Below are positions 49,147 to 60,108 of a DNA stretch of 64,000 nucleotides, in pieces. The notes beneath the pieces were generated by a model. The model was not told the DNA's origin. It did no database searches and worked only from the letters and a program-made list of their open reading frames with translations. Origin of the DNA: Morchella semilibera (lineage: Eukaryota > Ascomycota > Pezizomycetes > Pezizales > Morchellaceae). The position numbers and the translations under genes were made by a program. Location: the NCBI GenBank assembly GCA_009192285.1, contig WBVU01000008.1, forward strand, positions 2,304,370 to 2,368,369, in the 5' to 3' direction. Within the stretch, counting starts at the first letter, position 1. The number at the start of each line of letters is the position of its first letter.

Positions 49147-50224
49147 TTAGTTGTTAGCCGCATCACTCTTGTTAACAAAAGACTTCAGGGCCTCATCAAG
49201 ACCCATTTCCCTAACTTCTTTCCATTTCCTCGCACTCACCCTCTCGCTCTCCGGAATCACCGTCCAATTCGGGCTATGCTCACTCTTCAACCACTTGAAG
49301 TCATCAACCTGATTCCACATATTCTCTTGAACCGTCTCCCACTCTTCTCCCAGGCCCTCCTTCCCCAGCGGAGCAAACCTAACCCCACTGCAGTCCTCGA
49401 TAATTGGCCTGGACGTGCACAGTAGATATAGATCGACGTTCACCGCCTCGTGTATGCGTAGCTGTCTACAAGCTACCACAACCGTCACATCTCTTAGCCC
49501 CGTAATATGTAACGGGCCGTTAACAGCACCCCCGAGGAACAGAAGCGATCCCCGAATGCCCTTTATGGACGCACTCTTGAAGAACGTCTGTTCTGCGGGG
49601 AAAACCACCACACACCCCTCAATTTCCGATAGGAGCAGCGACGAGAATAAGCTCGACGCAGGCGGCGGGCAGGGGTGTAGGTGCTGCTCGAACTCCCGAG
49701 ATATGACGAGGTTGTCCTTGGAAATGGCTTGGGTCGTCGCGGGCTTCTCGGCGAGGTGTGTGGATGAGAACTTGATGGCACCGCCGATGTCGGCGCCGGT
49801 GTCCTTCTTGCGATTCTTGAACGAGAACTTTTGTTTCGGTTTCAGGGATTGGCGCACCTCTGCGAGCTTCTCTGAAAGGTTGCGGATTGTCTATGGAACC
49901 TATTATTAAAATTTATTCGGGAAATACGATTGACAAAAGACCCTTCACGTACCTCAGAGTACGAACGCTGGTCATAAGCAGGGAGATATGAGCTCGCATC
50001 CTTTACGACACCAGAAAGCTGCGCTATGGATGCTAGACAGGCATCTATAGCTTCTGGTCGCGTGGAGGCGTCTACGTTAGGTAGGTTCCCGATTTGGGAC
50101 TCGAGACCTGCGCGCTGGATTAGCATGGGTTACATTCCAGCAGGGATGGTGAGCTGTGTGTACCTGTCTGAATCTCGAGAAAGTGTCCATAGAAGGTTCG
50201 TTTGGTGTCATCTTCAAAATCCAT
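49147..50224 (-). CDS. Tubulin-folding cofactor C (TBCC domain)
   Basis: Exons 50164-50224, 49953-50107 and 49147-49890; 960 bases, 319 residues. Cofactor C stimulates GTP hydrolysis by beta-tubulin in the cofactor D/E complex and so releases folded heterodimer. The N-terminal helical segment starts MDFEDDTKRTFYGHFLEIQT and continues GLESQIGNLPNVD. A basic linker (KPKQKFSFKNRKKDTGADIG) precedes the C-CAP/TBCC beta-helix. The beta-helix contains GLRDVTVVVACRQLRIHEAV with the conserved Q-x-R-x-H arginine region, then YLLCTSRPIIEDCSGVRFAP. Splice sites were chosen to keep phase; the first acceptor is the second of two AGs (GCGCGCAG). Introns are 56 and 62 bp. The fission-yeast counterpart is named tbc1; I leave the symbol empty because species usage differs. 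Confidence 0.9.
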
Positions 50225-50339
50225 GGTGATATACGCGTGTTGTCGAGTTCTTAAGGGCAGGTTATGTAATTAAAGGTGGGGGACATGTAATGTCACTCGG
50301 ACTTGGCGTGCGGCGCGTCTTAAAGGTGACATGCCGGCG

Positions 50340-50410
50340 TTTCAGCTGGAACAATCTTGGCCACCCCAATTGGCTCTTGAGCCAATTGGAGCCTTATATT
50401 CCAGCTGAAA
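50340..50410. repeat. Double-palindrome hairpin upstream of TBCC
   Basis: TTTCAGCTGGAA at 50340-50351 and its exact complement TTCCAGCTGAAA at 50399-50410 enclose a perfect palindrome at 50366-50389 with 11-base arms (CCAATTGGCTC) around TT. It could be a small foldback insertion or a cruciform-forming site. It lies 116 bases before the TBCC start codon. Confidence 0.55.
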
Positions 50411-50522
50411 ACTAAATCTTGGCTGCAGGTCTGTGATGTAGGGGTATAAATGGGTATAATATTATTCCACTTCACCAGGTCCTGTCGCTTTCTAGTACAT
50501 ACAAAAACAGGCAAATCCAATC

Positions 50523-50564
50523 TCTAACTAACCCTAACTAACAAACCCTAACTAAACCCTAACT
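50523..50564. repeat. Interstitial telomere-like repeats
   Basis: Four CCCTAA units in degenerate spacing (CTAACTAACCCTAACTAAC, AAACCCTAACTAAA, CCCTAACTT) lie between the TBCC upstream region and the retrotransposon block. Most filamentous fungi have TTAGGG telomeres, whose complement this resembles. Confidence 0.6.
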
Positions 50565-50654
50565 TGTCTTTAAACTATATGTGTGTCGGTTTTCAATGGT
50601 AGTGTAACAGTGGCACTAAACCTCTTTAGTATGAGATTTCCTAGTAATAGGGTT

Positions 50655-51003
50655 GATACACTATCACGGAACGAGTGGAGGGTGTAGCGGGGCGAGCCAA
50701 GGTACACAAGCAAGTATCACGGCGTGGAGTGTATTTGGCAATGTTGCGGGAAGAAGGACAGGCACAAGCACAGGCACCGGCAAAGGCAAAGGCAAAGACA
50801 CAAGGCCGCAAAGCAGGAGGATTGAGGACCGGATGGACCTCAAAGAGAACGATAAGAGGTACTATAGGTTTCTTCAGAAGAGGACAGGATCTGGATGCAA
50901 GGGACTATGGCATGAGGATAGGAATATATTCCTATATACTGAAGTAACAGGAAGACGAAACAGAGAAAAAAAAAAAAAACTAAGGAAAATATCTATCCCC
51001 GCT
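50655..51003 (-). mobile_element. Oldest LTR fragment (E)
   Basis: TATCACGG occurs at 50662 and 50715. From about 50755 the sequence matches the middle of the family-1 LTR, including its GGCACA/GGCAAA hexamer tract and the run up to TCTATCCCCGCT. It is cut at 51003 by the 3' LTR of element D. Divergence from the other copies is visibly higher, so it is the oldest layer. Confidence 0.6.
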
Positions 51004-51298
51004 TGTGACGGAATAACCCGACGCAAAGAAGAAGATGACAATGATGACGCAGAAGAACGCGGGGGTACAGTCTAAGCGACGAGGAGACCGACAAAGACAA
51101 GGATAACACTGGGCAGGCACAAGCACAGGCACCGGTGAAGGCAAAGGCAAGGGCAAAGGTACAAGGATACAGGACAGAGAGAGTGAGGACCGGATGGACC
51201 CTAATGAGAAAGACGAGAGGCATTATGGATTTTCTCTGGTTAGAGGATCGAGTCTTTGGTACGAGAGGCTATGGCTTAGGAATAGGAGTAGATTCCTA

Positions 51299-51435
51299 CA
51301 TCAGCAAACTCAACTTATGACTGCAGTCTCCCAACAGTCTCCCGGGTCTCCTGAGAGTCTCCTGAGACTCCTGGATATTTTTTGAGTCTCCTGAGGCTCA
51401 GGAGACATCAGGAGACAAATGAAGTCTTGCTGATG
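51299..51435 (+). mobile_element. 137-bp foldback element, copy 1
   Basis: Starts CATCAGCAAA and ends CTTGCTGATG, the flanking dinucleotide TA being present on both sides (51297-51298 and 51436-51437). The uninserted counterpart is visible in sister LTRs, for example GATTCCTATGTACCGAG near 53922, so the empty site is known. The interior has several GTCTCCTGA and TCAGGAGAC nonamers in opposite orientation that can fold into a hairpin. There is no coding capacity. Confidence 0.85.
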
Positions 51436-51735
51436 TATGTACCGAGATAACAGGAAGACGAGACAGAGAGGAAAGAAAGAAAGAACTAAGGAAAACATCT
51501 ATCCCCGCTATTTAACACACCTCCTCCACCAGTCCGCTATGACTCATACTTTCGTTCATAAAACCCCATAGAAACCCATCGCTACCACACCTCGTATTCG
51601 TCAACACCATCTTCGCTATTTTATATTACCAATCCATCACGCCATCGAACCTCCTAGAACCTAATGACGACACCCCCTCCTCAGCATACCTCCTCCTTGC
51701 TAAACATTACCCCAACAACCACAACAGCGCTTCGA

Positions 51736-52366
51736 TGTCCCGGCGTCTTGGCATCGGGCCCGAGGGTTTGGTAGTCGAAGCGCTGTTGTGATTGTTTAGG
51801 AATGGTTAAGCGAGGAAGGGGCGTGCTGAAGGAGGTTGACATCATGTGGGTTCTAGGAGGTTCGATGGCGTGATGGATTTGTAATGTAAATAGCGAAGAT
51901 GGTGGGGAGGAATACGAGGTGTGGATGCGACGGGTTTCTGTGGGTTTCTATGAACTGATGTATGCGTCGTAGCGGACTGAAGGAGGGGAAGTGTTAAATA
52001 GCGAGGTTAGATGTTTTCCTTAGTTCTTTCTTTCTTTTCTCTCTGTCTCGCCTTCCTGTTATCTCAGTACATAGGAATCTACTCCTATTCTTAAGTCATC
52101 GTTTCTCGTACCCAAGATTCTGTCCTCTAAAAGAGGAAACTCCTAGTATCCCTTATCGTTCTCGTTGAGGTCCATCCGGTCCTCATCTTCTCTGCCCTGT
52201 GTTTTTGTGCCCTTGCTCTTGCCTTTGCCTTCGCTGGTGCCTGTTCGTGTGCCTGCCCGGTGTTACCTCTGTCTTCGTCGGTCTCCTCGTCGCGTAGACT
52301 GTGCTCCTCGAGTCCTTCTGCGTCATCATTGTCATCTTCTTCTTTGCGTCGGGTTACTCCGTCACA
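51736..52366 (+). mobile_element. Solo family-1 LTR in plus orientation
   Basis: Reads TGTCCCGG to CCGTCACA (631 bases) and is flanked by the perfect 5-bp duplication TTCGA (51731-51735 and 52367-52371). It sits inside the 3' LTR of D in the opposite orientation. A solo LTR arises when recombination between the two LTRs removes the interior. Confidence 0.85.
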
Positions 52367-52430
52367 TTCGACTACCGAACCCTCGGAACTGATGCCAAGA
52401 CACCGGGACAGATCAGGTCCCCCCTAGGGC

Positions 52431-53307
52431 CTAGCTCCTGATAGGCTGAGGTTTCGAAGGGTACTGATCGTGAAAAACTTTTCGAAGTTCAGAATTATGT
52501 TCAAGATCGTTCGATGGCTGCCAGGAAGGTTCCTTGTATCCAACATATCTAACCAAATACTCCACCCGCCGTCTTCTCTTCCTAGAATCCAATATCTCTA
52601 CAACTTCCCATTCAGTCTCCCCTTCAATCTCCACTGGTGGAGGTGGTTCCGCAATTTGTCCTGGGACAGGATCATTTATCGCCGGCGATAGCAGTGAAAC
52701 ATGAAATACCAAATGTACTTTCATGGAGGTGGGTAATTCCAACTCGTAAGCATAGGGACTCACAATGCGTTTAACTGGATATGGACCGATTTGCTTTCAG
52801 TCGAATTTGTTTGAGGGTCGCTTTGTTTTAATATTTCTAGTGGAAAGCTAGACAGAATCACCAACCGCATATCGAGGTGCTGGAGTACGGTGTGAATTGG
52901 CCATTTCCTCCTGTATCTTTTGAGCCCTAAACATCTCACTCATCAAAAAATCAAAGACTTGGGACATCTCCCGTGCCAACCAATTAGCCTGATTTTCATT
53001 CACCGTCTGCCCATGTTGTAATAGTTCAAATGTCATTCTCAGATGTCTCTCATAGTTAGCTTGAAAGAGGGATATATTGGTAGTCTCGGAAATGTGATTA
53101 TTGGTAGCGAACTCAGCAAGAGGTAGGAAATCAGCCTAATTATCTTGTTGATACGATACATAACTGCGGAGGTACTGTTCCATAACCGTATTGGTCCTTT
53201 CTGTTTGTCCATCTGTTTGAGGATGAAAGGCAGTTGAATATCGGGGTGCAATCTCTAAACGATCACAGAGAGTTTTCTAAAACACAGCGGTAAACTGTGT
53301 CCCTCGA
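52431..53307 (-). pseudogene. Chromovirus D integrase C-terminus and chromodomain, decayed
   Basis: On the minus strand the pieces read like the intact integrase of element [41 protein letters not shown] (chromodomain) and a terminal QPIRS stop. Stops and frameshifts break the upstream part near 52800, 53040 and 53140. At 53307 it is cut by the LTR of element C, after CCCTCGA, in the integrase core. Confidence 0.75.
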
Positions 53308-54435
53308 TATCACGGAGTGAGGCGAGGACAGAGTTCGAGGTGTGCCAAGGTATAACACCAAAGCGGGGCGGGGTGGAGCAGAATAGAGAAATAGGTCGAA
53401 GGGGGAATAGAGGCGAAGCGAGGCGAAGCAAGATCGTATTGGTATACGAGATACGAGGCGAAACAGAAACTAAAGGAGTTGGCTCAAAGGCCCGAAGTCT
53501 TGACCTAACTTAATTGACAGGAAGGTTGCGTGAAGAGGAAAGAAAAGAAGCTATCTACAAGCAAGAACAAGGCCCATATATATATCACATCACCCGACCC
53601 GATGACTAACCTGAGTAACCCTGTACAGAACCCTGTGATGGGGTAACCCGACGCAAAGAAGAAGATGACAATGATGACGCAGAAGGACCCGAGGAGCACA
53701 GTCTATGCGACGAGGGGACTGACGAAGACAGAGGCAACACCGGCCAGGCACAAGCACAGGCACAGGCGAAGGCAGGGGCAAGAGCAAGGGCACAAGAGCA
53801 CAGAGCAGGGAAGGTGAGGACCAGATGGACCCCAACGAGAACGATGATAGGTACTATGAGTTTCCTCTTGTGAGAGGACCGAGTCTTTGGTACGAGAGGC
53901 TATGGCTTAGAAATAGGAGTAGATTCCTATGTACCGAGATAACAGGAAGACGAGACAGAGAGAAAAGAAAGAAAGAACTAAGGAAAACATCTATCCCCAC
54001 TATTTAACACACCTCCTCCACTAGTCCGCTATGACTCACACTTCCGCTCATAGAACCTCATAGAAACTCGTTACTGCCACACCTCGTAATCCTCTCCACC
54101 ATCTTCGCTATTCCACATTACCAATCCATCACGCCATCGAACCTCCTAGAACCTAATGACGACAACCTCCAACTCGCGTTCCCGCACTCGCTTAACATTA
54201 CCACAACAATTATAACCATGCATCACCTACCGGACTGTCGGGCCAAATACCAAGACGCCGGGACAAACCCCATAGAACCTCCAAAGACCCCTACGTCCGA
54301 ACCCGACCTTATCCCCTATACCTGAGACCCTATCCCCGAACCGAACCCCTAATACTGAAACCCAACGAACATAAGAGAGTCCCTGACTAATCCCTCTTCC
54401 CGCAACACTACTCAACCGAGCTCTACGCCGTGATA
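53308..54435 (-). mobile_element. 3' LTR of chromovirus C (family 2), with a nested solo LTR
   Basis: Starts TATCACGG and ends CCGTGATA, a perfect 8-bp inverted terminal pair. After removing the nested solo LTR about 489 bases remain. Content resembles the LTRs of element B (GAGGCGAAGCGAGGCG, a TATATATCACATCA tract, the ACGCCGTGATA end) but is shorter and diverged. Confidence 0.65.
53632..54265 (-). mobile_element. Solo family-1 LTR in the LTR of C
   Basis: 634 bases from TGTGATGG to CGGGACA on the plus strand, flanked by the perfect 5-bp duplication AACCC (53627-53631 and 54266-54270). Orientation agrees with the minus-strand elements. Confidence 0.85.
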
Positions 54436-54458
54436 GATATTAGGTCCCCCTCTGAGGC

Positions 54459-54776
54459 CTAAGCTCTCTTAGGCTTGCGTGGGTATCGTTCGTGAAAGTC
54501 CTTGACTAACTCAGGAGAGTTGTCCAAGTCGTCGTAGGGTTGCCATGATGGCTCATCGTATCCAGTGTACCGAACGAGATACTCAAGTCTTCCGCGTCGT
54601 TTCCGTGAGTCCAGAATACCATCAACTTCCCATTCTTGTTCACCTTCAATTTCAACGGGAGGAGGGGGGGCTGTAATTGTCCTGGCACAGGATCGTCGGC
54701 AGTGGGCGAGAGCAGCGAGACATGAAAAACAGGATGAACCTTCATCGAGGCCGGCAGCGTAAGTTCGTAGGCATAG
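54459..54776 (-). pseudogene. Chromovirus C integrase end and chromodomain, frameshifted
   Basis: Reads [20 protein letters not shown] in one frame. It then changes frame at a G run near 54661-54670 and continues [20 protein letters not shown] and [20 protein letters not shown] in another, ending YPRKPKRA stop. It is cut at 54776 by the 3' LTR of element A; the rest of C must lie beyond the right edge of the window. Confidence 0.75.
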
Positions 54777-55339
54777 TGTGACGGAGTAACCCGGCGCAAA
54801 GAAGAAGATGACAATGATGACGCAGATAGGCTTGAGGAGCACAGTCTCACGCGACGAGGAGACTGACGAAGACAGGGACAACACCGGGCGGGCACAAGCA
54901 CAGGCACCGGCAAAGGCAAAGGCAAAGGCAAAGGCACAAGAATGCAGGGCAGAGAAAGTGAGGACCGAAGGGACCTCAACGAGAACGATGAGAGATGCTA
55001 TGGTTTTCTTCGTGAGAGGACAGAATCTAGGGTATGAGAGGCTATGGCTTGAAAATAGGAGTAGGTTCCTATGTACTAAGGTAACAGGAAGACGAGACAG
55101 AAAGAAAAGAAAGAAAGAACTAAGGAAAACATCTATCCCCGCTATTTAACACACCTCCTCCACTAGTCCGCTATGACTCACACTTTCGCTCATAGAACCT
55201 AGTAGAAACCCGTCGCTACCACACCTCGTAATCCTCCCCACTATCTCCGCTATTCTACATTACCAATCCATTACGCCATCAAACCTCCCAGAACCCAATG
55301 ACGACAACCTCCACCTCGCACTCCCCACTCTCGCTTAAC
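54777..55339 (-). mobile_element. 3' LTR of chromovirus A, left part
   Basis: Family-1 LTR from TGTGACGG at 54777 to the TTAAC at 55335-55339, where element B is inserted. The missing right part follows B at 62115-62183. The two parts add up to 632 bases, the normal family-1 length. Confidence 0.85.
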
Positions 55340-55917
55340 TGTTACGGAGCAACACGGAGACAACAGACAAGAGAGCCGAAGTACACAACCGGGGCAGGAA
55401 CGAGGACGAATACGAGAGGCGGCGACGGAAGAACCTAATCGAGAAGCAGGGTGGTAGGGCAGAGGGTCCAAATGGCCTCTCTGACGAAGCCGTGGAGACG
55501 AAGGTACCAGTAGATGATACGAACTACGGTCATGAACTATGGGCGAAACGAGACGAGGCGAGACGAGGACGTAGCGAAGCGAGGACGAGACAAGGTACTA
55601 TGGAAGACCCACTAGGGTCTTGGCGAAAACTATGGGTATGACGTAGTATATTCAGAACTAGAGACAAAGAATAAACGAAACTAAACCGTAGGGTTGACAA
55701 CAGGAAGAACACGTAAGGAAAGAAAGAGAAAGAAAAGAACAAAGGGAAGATCCGTAGCAACACATATATACCCCTCCTAATCTCTGTACAATCATGACTC
55801 ATAACCTCGTGTAACGGAAACCCATAGAAACTCCAAGAACCCCAAAAGAAACCTTATCCCCGAAAGCCTGTTTTCCAATATCCTCTCCTTCCTCGAAGTC
55901 CGTAGTACGCCGTGATA
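55340..55917 (-). repeat. 3' LTR of element B
   Basis: Plus-strand reading TGTTACGG to CCGTGATA, 578 bases. The purine-rich GAAGGAGGGCC lies just inside on the minus strand as a likely polypurine tract. Confidence 0.85.
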
Positions 55918-56065
55918 GATTAGGCCCTCCTTCAGGCCTAACTCCTGGTAGGCCTAGGTTTGCATGAATAATTATCATGAAACTCTTTAACCAAATCGGG
56001 GGCATGCTCCAGATCCTCGGGGGGTTGCCAAGATGGTTCATCATAACCAAGATACCGAACCAAGT

Positions 56066-56698
56066 TGTGACGGAGTAACCCGACGCAAAGAAGAAGATGA
56101 CAATGATGACGCAGAAAGACTCGAGGAGCACAGTCTACGTAACGAGGAGACTGACGAAGACAGAGGCAACACCAGCCAGGCACAGGCACAGGCACAGGCG
56201 AAGGCAAAGGTAAGGGCAAGGGCACAAGAGCACAGAGCAGAGAAAGTGAGGACCGAATGGACCTCAACGGGAACGATGAGGAGGACTATGAGTTTTCTCT
56301 TGTCAGAGGAGCGAATCTGAGGTGCAATAGACTATGGCTTAGAAATAGGAGTAGATTCCTATATACCGAAATGACAGGAAGACGAGACAGAGAGAAAAGA
56401 AAGAAAGAACTAAGGAAAACATCTATCCCCGCTATTTAACATACCTCCTCCACCAGTCCGCCAAGACTACATATCATCATTCACAGAATCCCATAGAAAC
56501 CCGTTGCTACCACACCTCGTAATCTTCCCCACCATCTCCGCTATTTTCATTACCAATCCATCACGCCATCGAATCCCCTAGAAACCTATGACGACACCCT
56601 CCACCTCGCGTTCCCTGCTCTCGCTTAACCTTTCCCTAACAACCACAACCGTGCACTGCCCACCGAACTGTCGGGACAGATGCCAAGACGCCGGGACA
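56066..56698 (-). mobile_element. Solo family-1 LTR inside the chromodomain of B
   Basis: 633 bases from TGTGACGG to CGGGACA. Flanks are CAAGT on the left and GAAAT on the right, so the 5-bp duplication is imperfect (3 of 5). Either it has decayed or this LTR came from recombination between different copies. It separates RRYRRLEYF from LVRYLGYDEPSW. Confidence 0.8.
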
Positions 56699-58117
56699 GA
56701 AATACTCCAATCTTCTATAACGCCGTCGGGAGTCTAAGACTTGTTCCACTTCCCATTCCTGTTCACCTTCGATTTCTATAGCTGGAGGCGGAGGCTGTAG
56801 CTGACCGGGGACTGGATTGCTAGGGGCAAGAGACAAGAGAGACACGTGAAACACCGGGTGAATTTTCATAGACGCCGGGAGATCAAGTTCATAAGCATAG
56901 GGGCTAACCATTCCCTTAATCGCATAGGGACCAATGCGTTTCCAGTCGAGTTTCTTCGATGGTCGTTTGGTCTGAATATTCCGGGTCGAGAGGAAAACTT
57001 CATCTCCGATAGCATACCTCGGGGCGGGGGTCCTATTCCGATTTGCCGCATCCTCGTGTATTTTCTGAGCCCGAGCTATTTCATCACGAAGGAAGTCATA
57101 AATCTGTGCCATAGTCCTAGCCATACCATTGGCCTGGTCCTCATTGGTAGTCTTTCCATACTGTAACGGTGCAAATGACATGCGAGGGCTCCTTCCGTAA
57201 TTAGCCTGAAAAGGAAACATCTTGGTGGTTTCAGAGACATGATTATTCGTTGCGAATTCGGCCATGGGAAGATATTGGGTCCAGTCATCCTGTTGGTATG
57301 ATACATAAGCTCGAAGATATTGTTCCATAACGGCATTAATCCTCTCCGTTTGACCATATGTCTGTGGGTGAAAGGCGGTACTATAACGTGGGGCAATCTC
57401 GAGGCGGGAACATAAAGTCTTCCAAAATTCGGCTGTAAACTGAGTGCCGCGATCTGAGATAATAGTTTCAGGGAGTCCATGAAGCTTCCAAACCGAATCG
57501 AGATACATGGCCGCAACATCCCTGGCATTTGCCTCTTCTGTGCACGGTATAAAGTGGCGCATCTTCGTCAGGCGATCCTCTACAACTAAAATTGCATTAT
57601 AGCCATTACTAAGAGGAAGTCCGGTAACGAAGTCAATGGATACGTCTGTCCAGGGGCCCTTAGGTACAGAAAGTGGACGGAAAACGCCTTGGAGTACATT
57701 ACGAGAGGCTTTGCTGCGGGAGCACACGTTGCAATTCCGAACGTAGCGGTCAACATACTTCCTCATATTTGGCCAGTAATAATTCCGGCTGAGGAGCTCG
57801 AGGGTTTTGGCACGACCTGGATGTCCAGCAGAGGGTTTATCGTGGTGATCCTGCAAAAGACGAAGCTGAAGATCCTTAGACTCGGGGACATAGATAGCCT
57901 GGCGATATAAAAGAAACCCGTCCTCCGTTTCCATACATTCAGCAAGGGAAATCTTCTTCGATTGTTTGGTGCCATTGCGGAGCATGGTGAGGACTTGATC
58001 AGGGAAACTATCTTCTTGGTAAGCTTGTGTCAACAGTTCCTTTACGGTAGGCATTCCTTCAGCGGGTTCATTTGTCAAAGAACCCGCCAACAAACTTAGC
58101 TTAATCTCTGATCCCAA

Positions 58118-58254
58118 CATCAGCAAACTCAACTTGTGATCGGAGTCTCCCAACAATCTCCCGGGTCTCCTGAGAGTCTCCTGAGACTCCTGGATATTTT
58201 TTGAGTCTCCTGAGGCTCAGGAGACATCAGGAGATAAATGAAGTCTTGCTGATG
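58118..58254 (+). mobile_element. 137-bp foldback element, copy 2
   Basis: CATCAGCAAA to CTTGCTGATG, flanked by AA on both sides (58116-58117 and 58255-58256). Removing it with one AA restores the minus-strand reading QENLGSEIKLSLLAG between RNase H and integrase, which proves the exact boundaries. Confidence 0.88.
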
Positions 58255-59971
58255 AAATTCTCCTGCTTCAATATCACCTGTGATTGGTGCGTCAACCGTT
58301 CGTCCCCTTCCTTTGGCAAGTCTCTTGACCTCCTGGTAAGCGCATCCGGCTTTCCCCCTTGTTTTCCTGGTCTAAACTGGATAACGAAATTAAATCGAGA
58401 CAAAAATTCAGCCCAGCGTGTTTGATGGCGATTCAGCAACTTGGTTGACATAAAATATTCCAAATTCCTATGGTCGCTCAACACCTTAACAGGATATCGA
58501 GACCCTTCCAAATGTGGACGCCATTCTTCGAAGCTCCGGATCACAGCCAGCAATTCCTTGTCATAAATCTCGTAATTGCATTCAGCCGGAGAGTGTTTCT
58601 TGGAGAAAAATGCTACTGGGTGCAAAATTCCATCGTCACCGTACTGGGACATAATGCCCGCAGAGACATAATCCGAGGCGTCGGTTTCCACAATAACTTC
58701 CTTTTCGAAATCAAAGTGGGCCAGGATCGGGGCCGAGGTAAATGCATCCTTAAGCTTCTGGAACGCTGCTTCTGCCTTTGGAGACCATTCAAACTTTACA
58801 TTTTTCTTGGTCAAAGCAGTAAGCGGGGCAACAACTCGAGAATACGCATAAATAAATCGCCGATAGAAATTTGCAAAGCCTAGGAATTCCTGGACTTCCC
58901 GGAGTTTTGTGGGAGTTTCCCAATCCTTAATCGTCGATACCTTACTCGGGTCCATCTGAATACCTTCGGGAGTAACAATAAGCCCGAGATACTTAGTCTG
59001 CTGGACATAGAACTCGCATTTTTCGGGCTTAAGGTGAACACCGTGAATCTGGAACACCTTCAAAATTTCCCGAACATGTTGTTTATGCTCTTCCAGAGTC
59101 TCGGAGTAAATCAATACATCGTCGAGTTAAGCCGTAGCAAAATTATCCAAAAGGGGGCGCAGAAGATCATTAATCCAGTGTTGGAAAACGGCGGGGGCAT
59201 TGGTAAGGCCGAAGGGCATCACGTTGTACTCAAAGTGGCCGTAGCGGGTCCGGAATGCCTTCTTCCACTCATCGCCCTCCTGTATCCTGATCTGATGATA
59301 TCCCCAACGAAGATCCAACTTGGTATAATATTTTGCCTTGGATAGGCGGGACAGGGTTTCCGGAATCAGAGGCAGAGGGTGGCGGTTTTTAATCGTAATC
59401 TCATTGAGCTTTCGGTAATCAACGCATAGACGAAGGGAGCCATCAGACTTCTTTACAAATAAAACTGGAGCGCCAGCGGGGGATTCCGAGTAACGAATAA
59501 ACCCCTTCGAGAGATTTTCTGTAATATAATCCCTCAGGGCCTGCAATTCCATCCGAGACATACCATAGAGAGGACCAAACGGGGGTACCTTACCATCCTG
59601 CAAGACTATTTTCAAATCATGAGGACGGTGTGGTGGCAGAGTAGTTGCATCGGATTCCCTAAACAACGATATAAATTCCCGAAGTTCCTGGGGGACATGA
59701 GCGAGGGGATCTCCCATCGGTTTCCCCGCCAGGGCTTCATCTATCGCTTGGATTGAGGCGCAGAATAGTTTATTCGTTTTGCGCCGAGCAAGACCTATGA
59801 AAGGTACAGCCCCAATGGCCGCAATTTGAATAGCTGGGGCATCGGGAAACGAAATCGAGATCCCCTTTGCAGTAACAGGAGCATGGGAGGAAGAGCAATT
59901 CTGGACACAAAAATCAGAATCAAAGATGATCTTATTCGTCTTTGGTCTGATGGCCAGGTCGTGACGTCTCA

Positions 59972-60108
59972 CATCAGCAAGCTCAACTTGTGACTGGAGT
60001 CTCCCAACAGTCTCCCAGGTCTCCTGAGACTCTCCTGAGATTCCTGGACATTTTTTGAGTCTCCTGAGACTCAGGAGACATCAGGAGACAAATGAGGTCT
60101 TGCTGATG
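59972..60108 (+). mobile_element. 137-bp foldback element, copy 3
   Basis: Perfect 10-bp inverted ends CATCAGCAAG and CTTGCTGATG, flanked by CA on both sides (59970-59971 and 60109-60110). Removing it with one CA restores [14 protein letters not shown], the expected end of the retropepsin domain. Confidence 0.88.

Larger units (their letters stand above)
51004..52410 (-). mobile_element. 3' LTR of chromovirus D, with two nested insertions
   Basis: Family-1 LTR, read on the plus strand from TGTGACGG at 51004 to CGGGACA at 52410. After removing the 137-bp element (51299-51435), the solo LTR (51736-52366) and their target copies, 631 bases remain, the normal family-1 length. The right edge is followed by a purine-rich tract on the minus strand (AGGGGGGACCTGATC) acting as polypurine tract, then the D integrase. 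Confidence 0.8.

Noticed and set aside
49415-49909. 164-codon plus-strand frame over the TBCC gene
   Set aside because: It is the shadow of the TBCC exon, which has a clear conserved domain on the minus strand.
53590-53835. Short Leu/Pro-rich frames repeated across the family-1 LTRs (also near 52165, 54506, 55938, 63605)
   Set aside because: They translate the LTR hexamer tract and flanking LTR sequence; they are not conserved as protein and lack a domain.
59972-60108. 137-bp element as an introner (spliced mobile intron)
   Set aside because: On the coding strand there is no consistent GT...AG at the junctions of the three copies, and one copy is in an LTR. Clean 2-bp duplications and inverted ends favour a DNA element.
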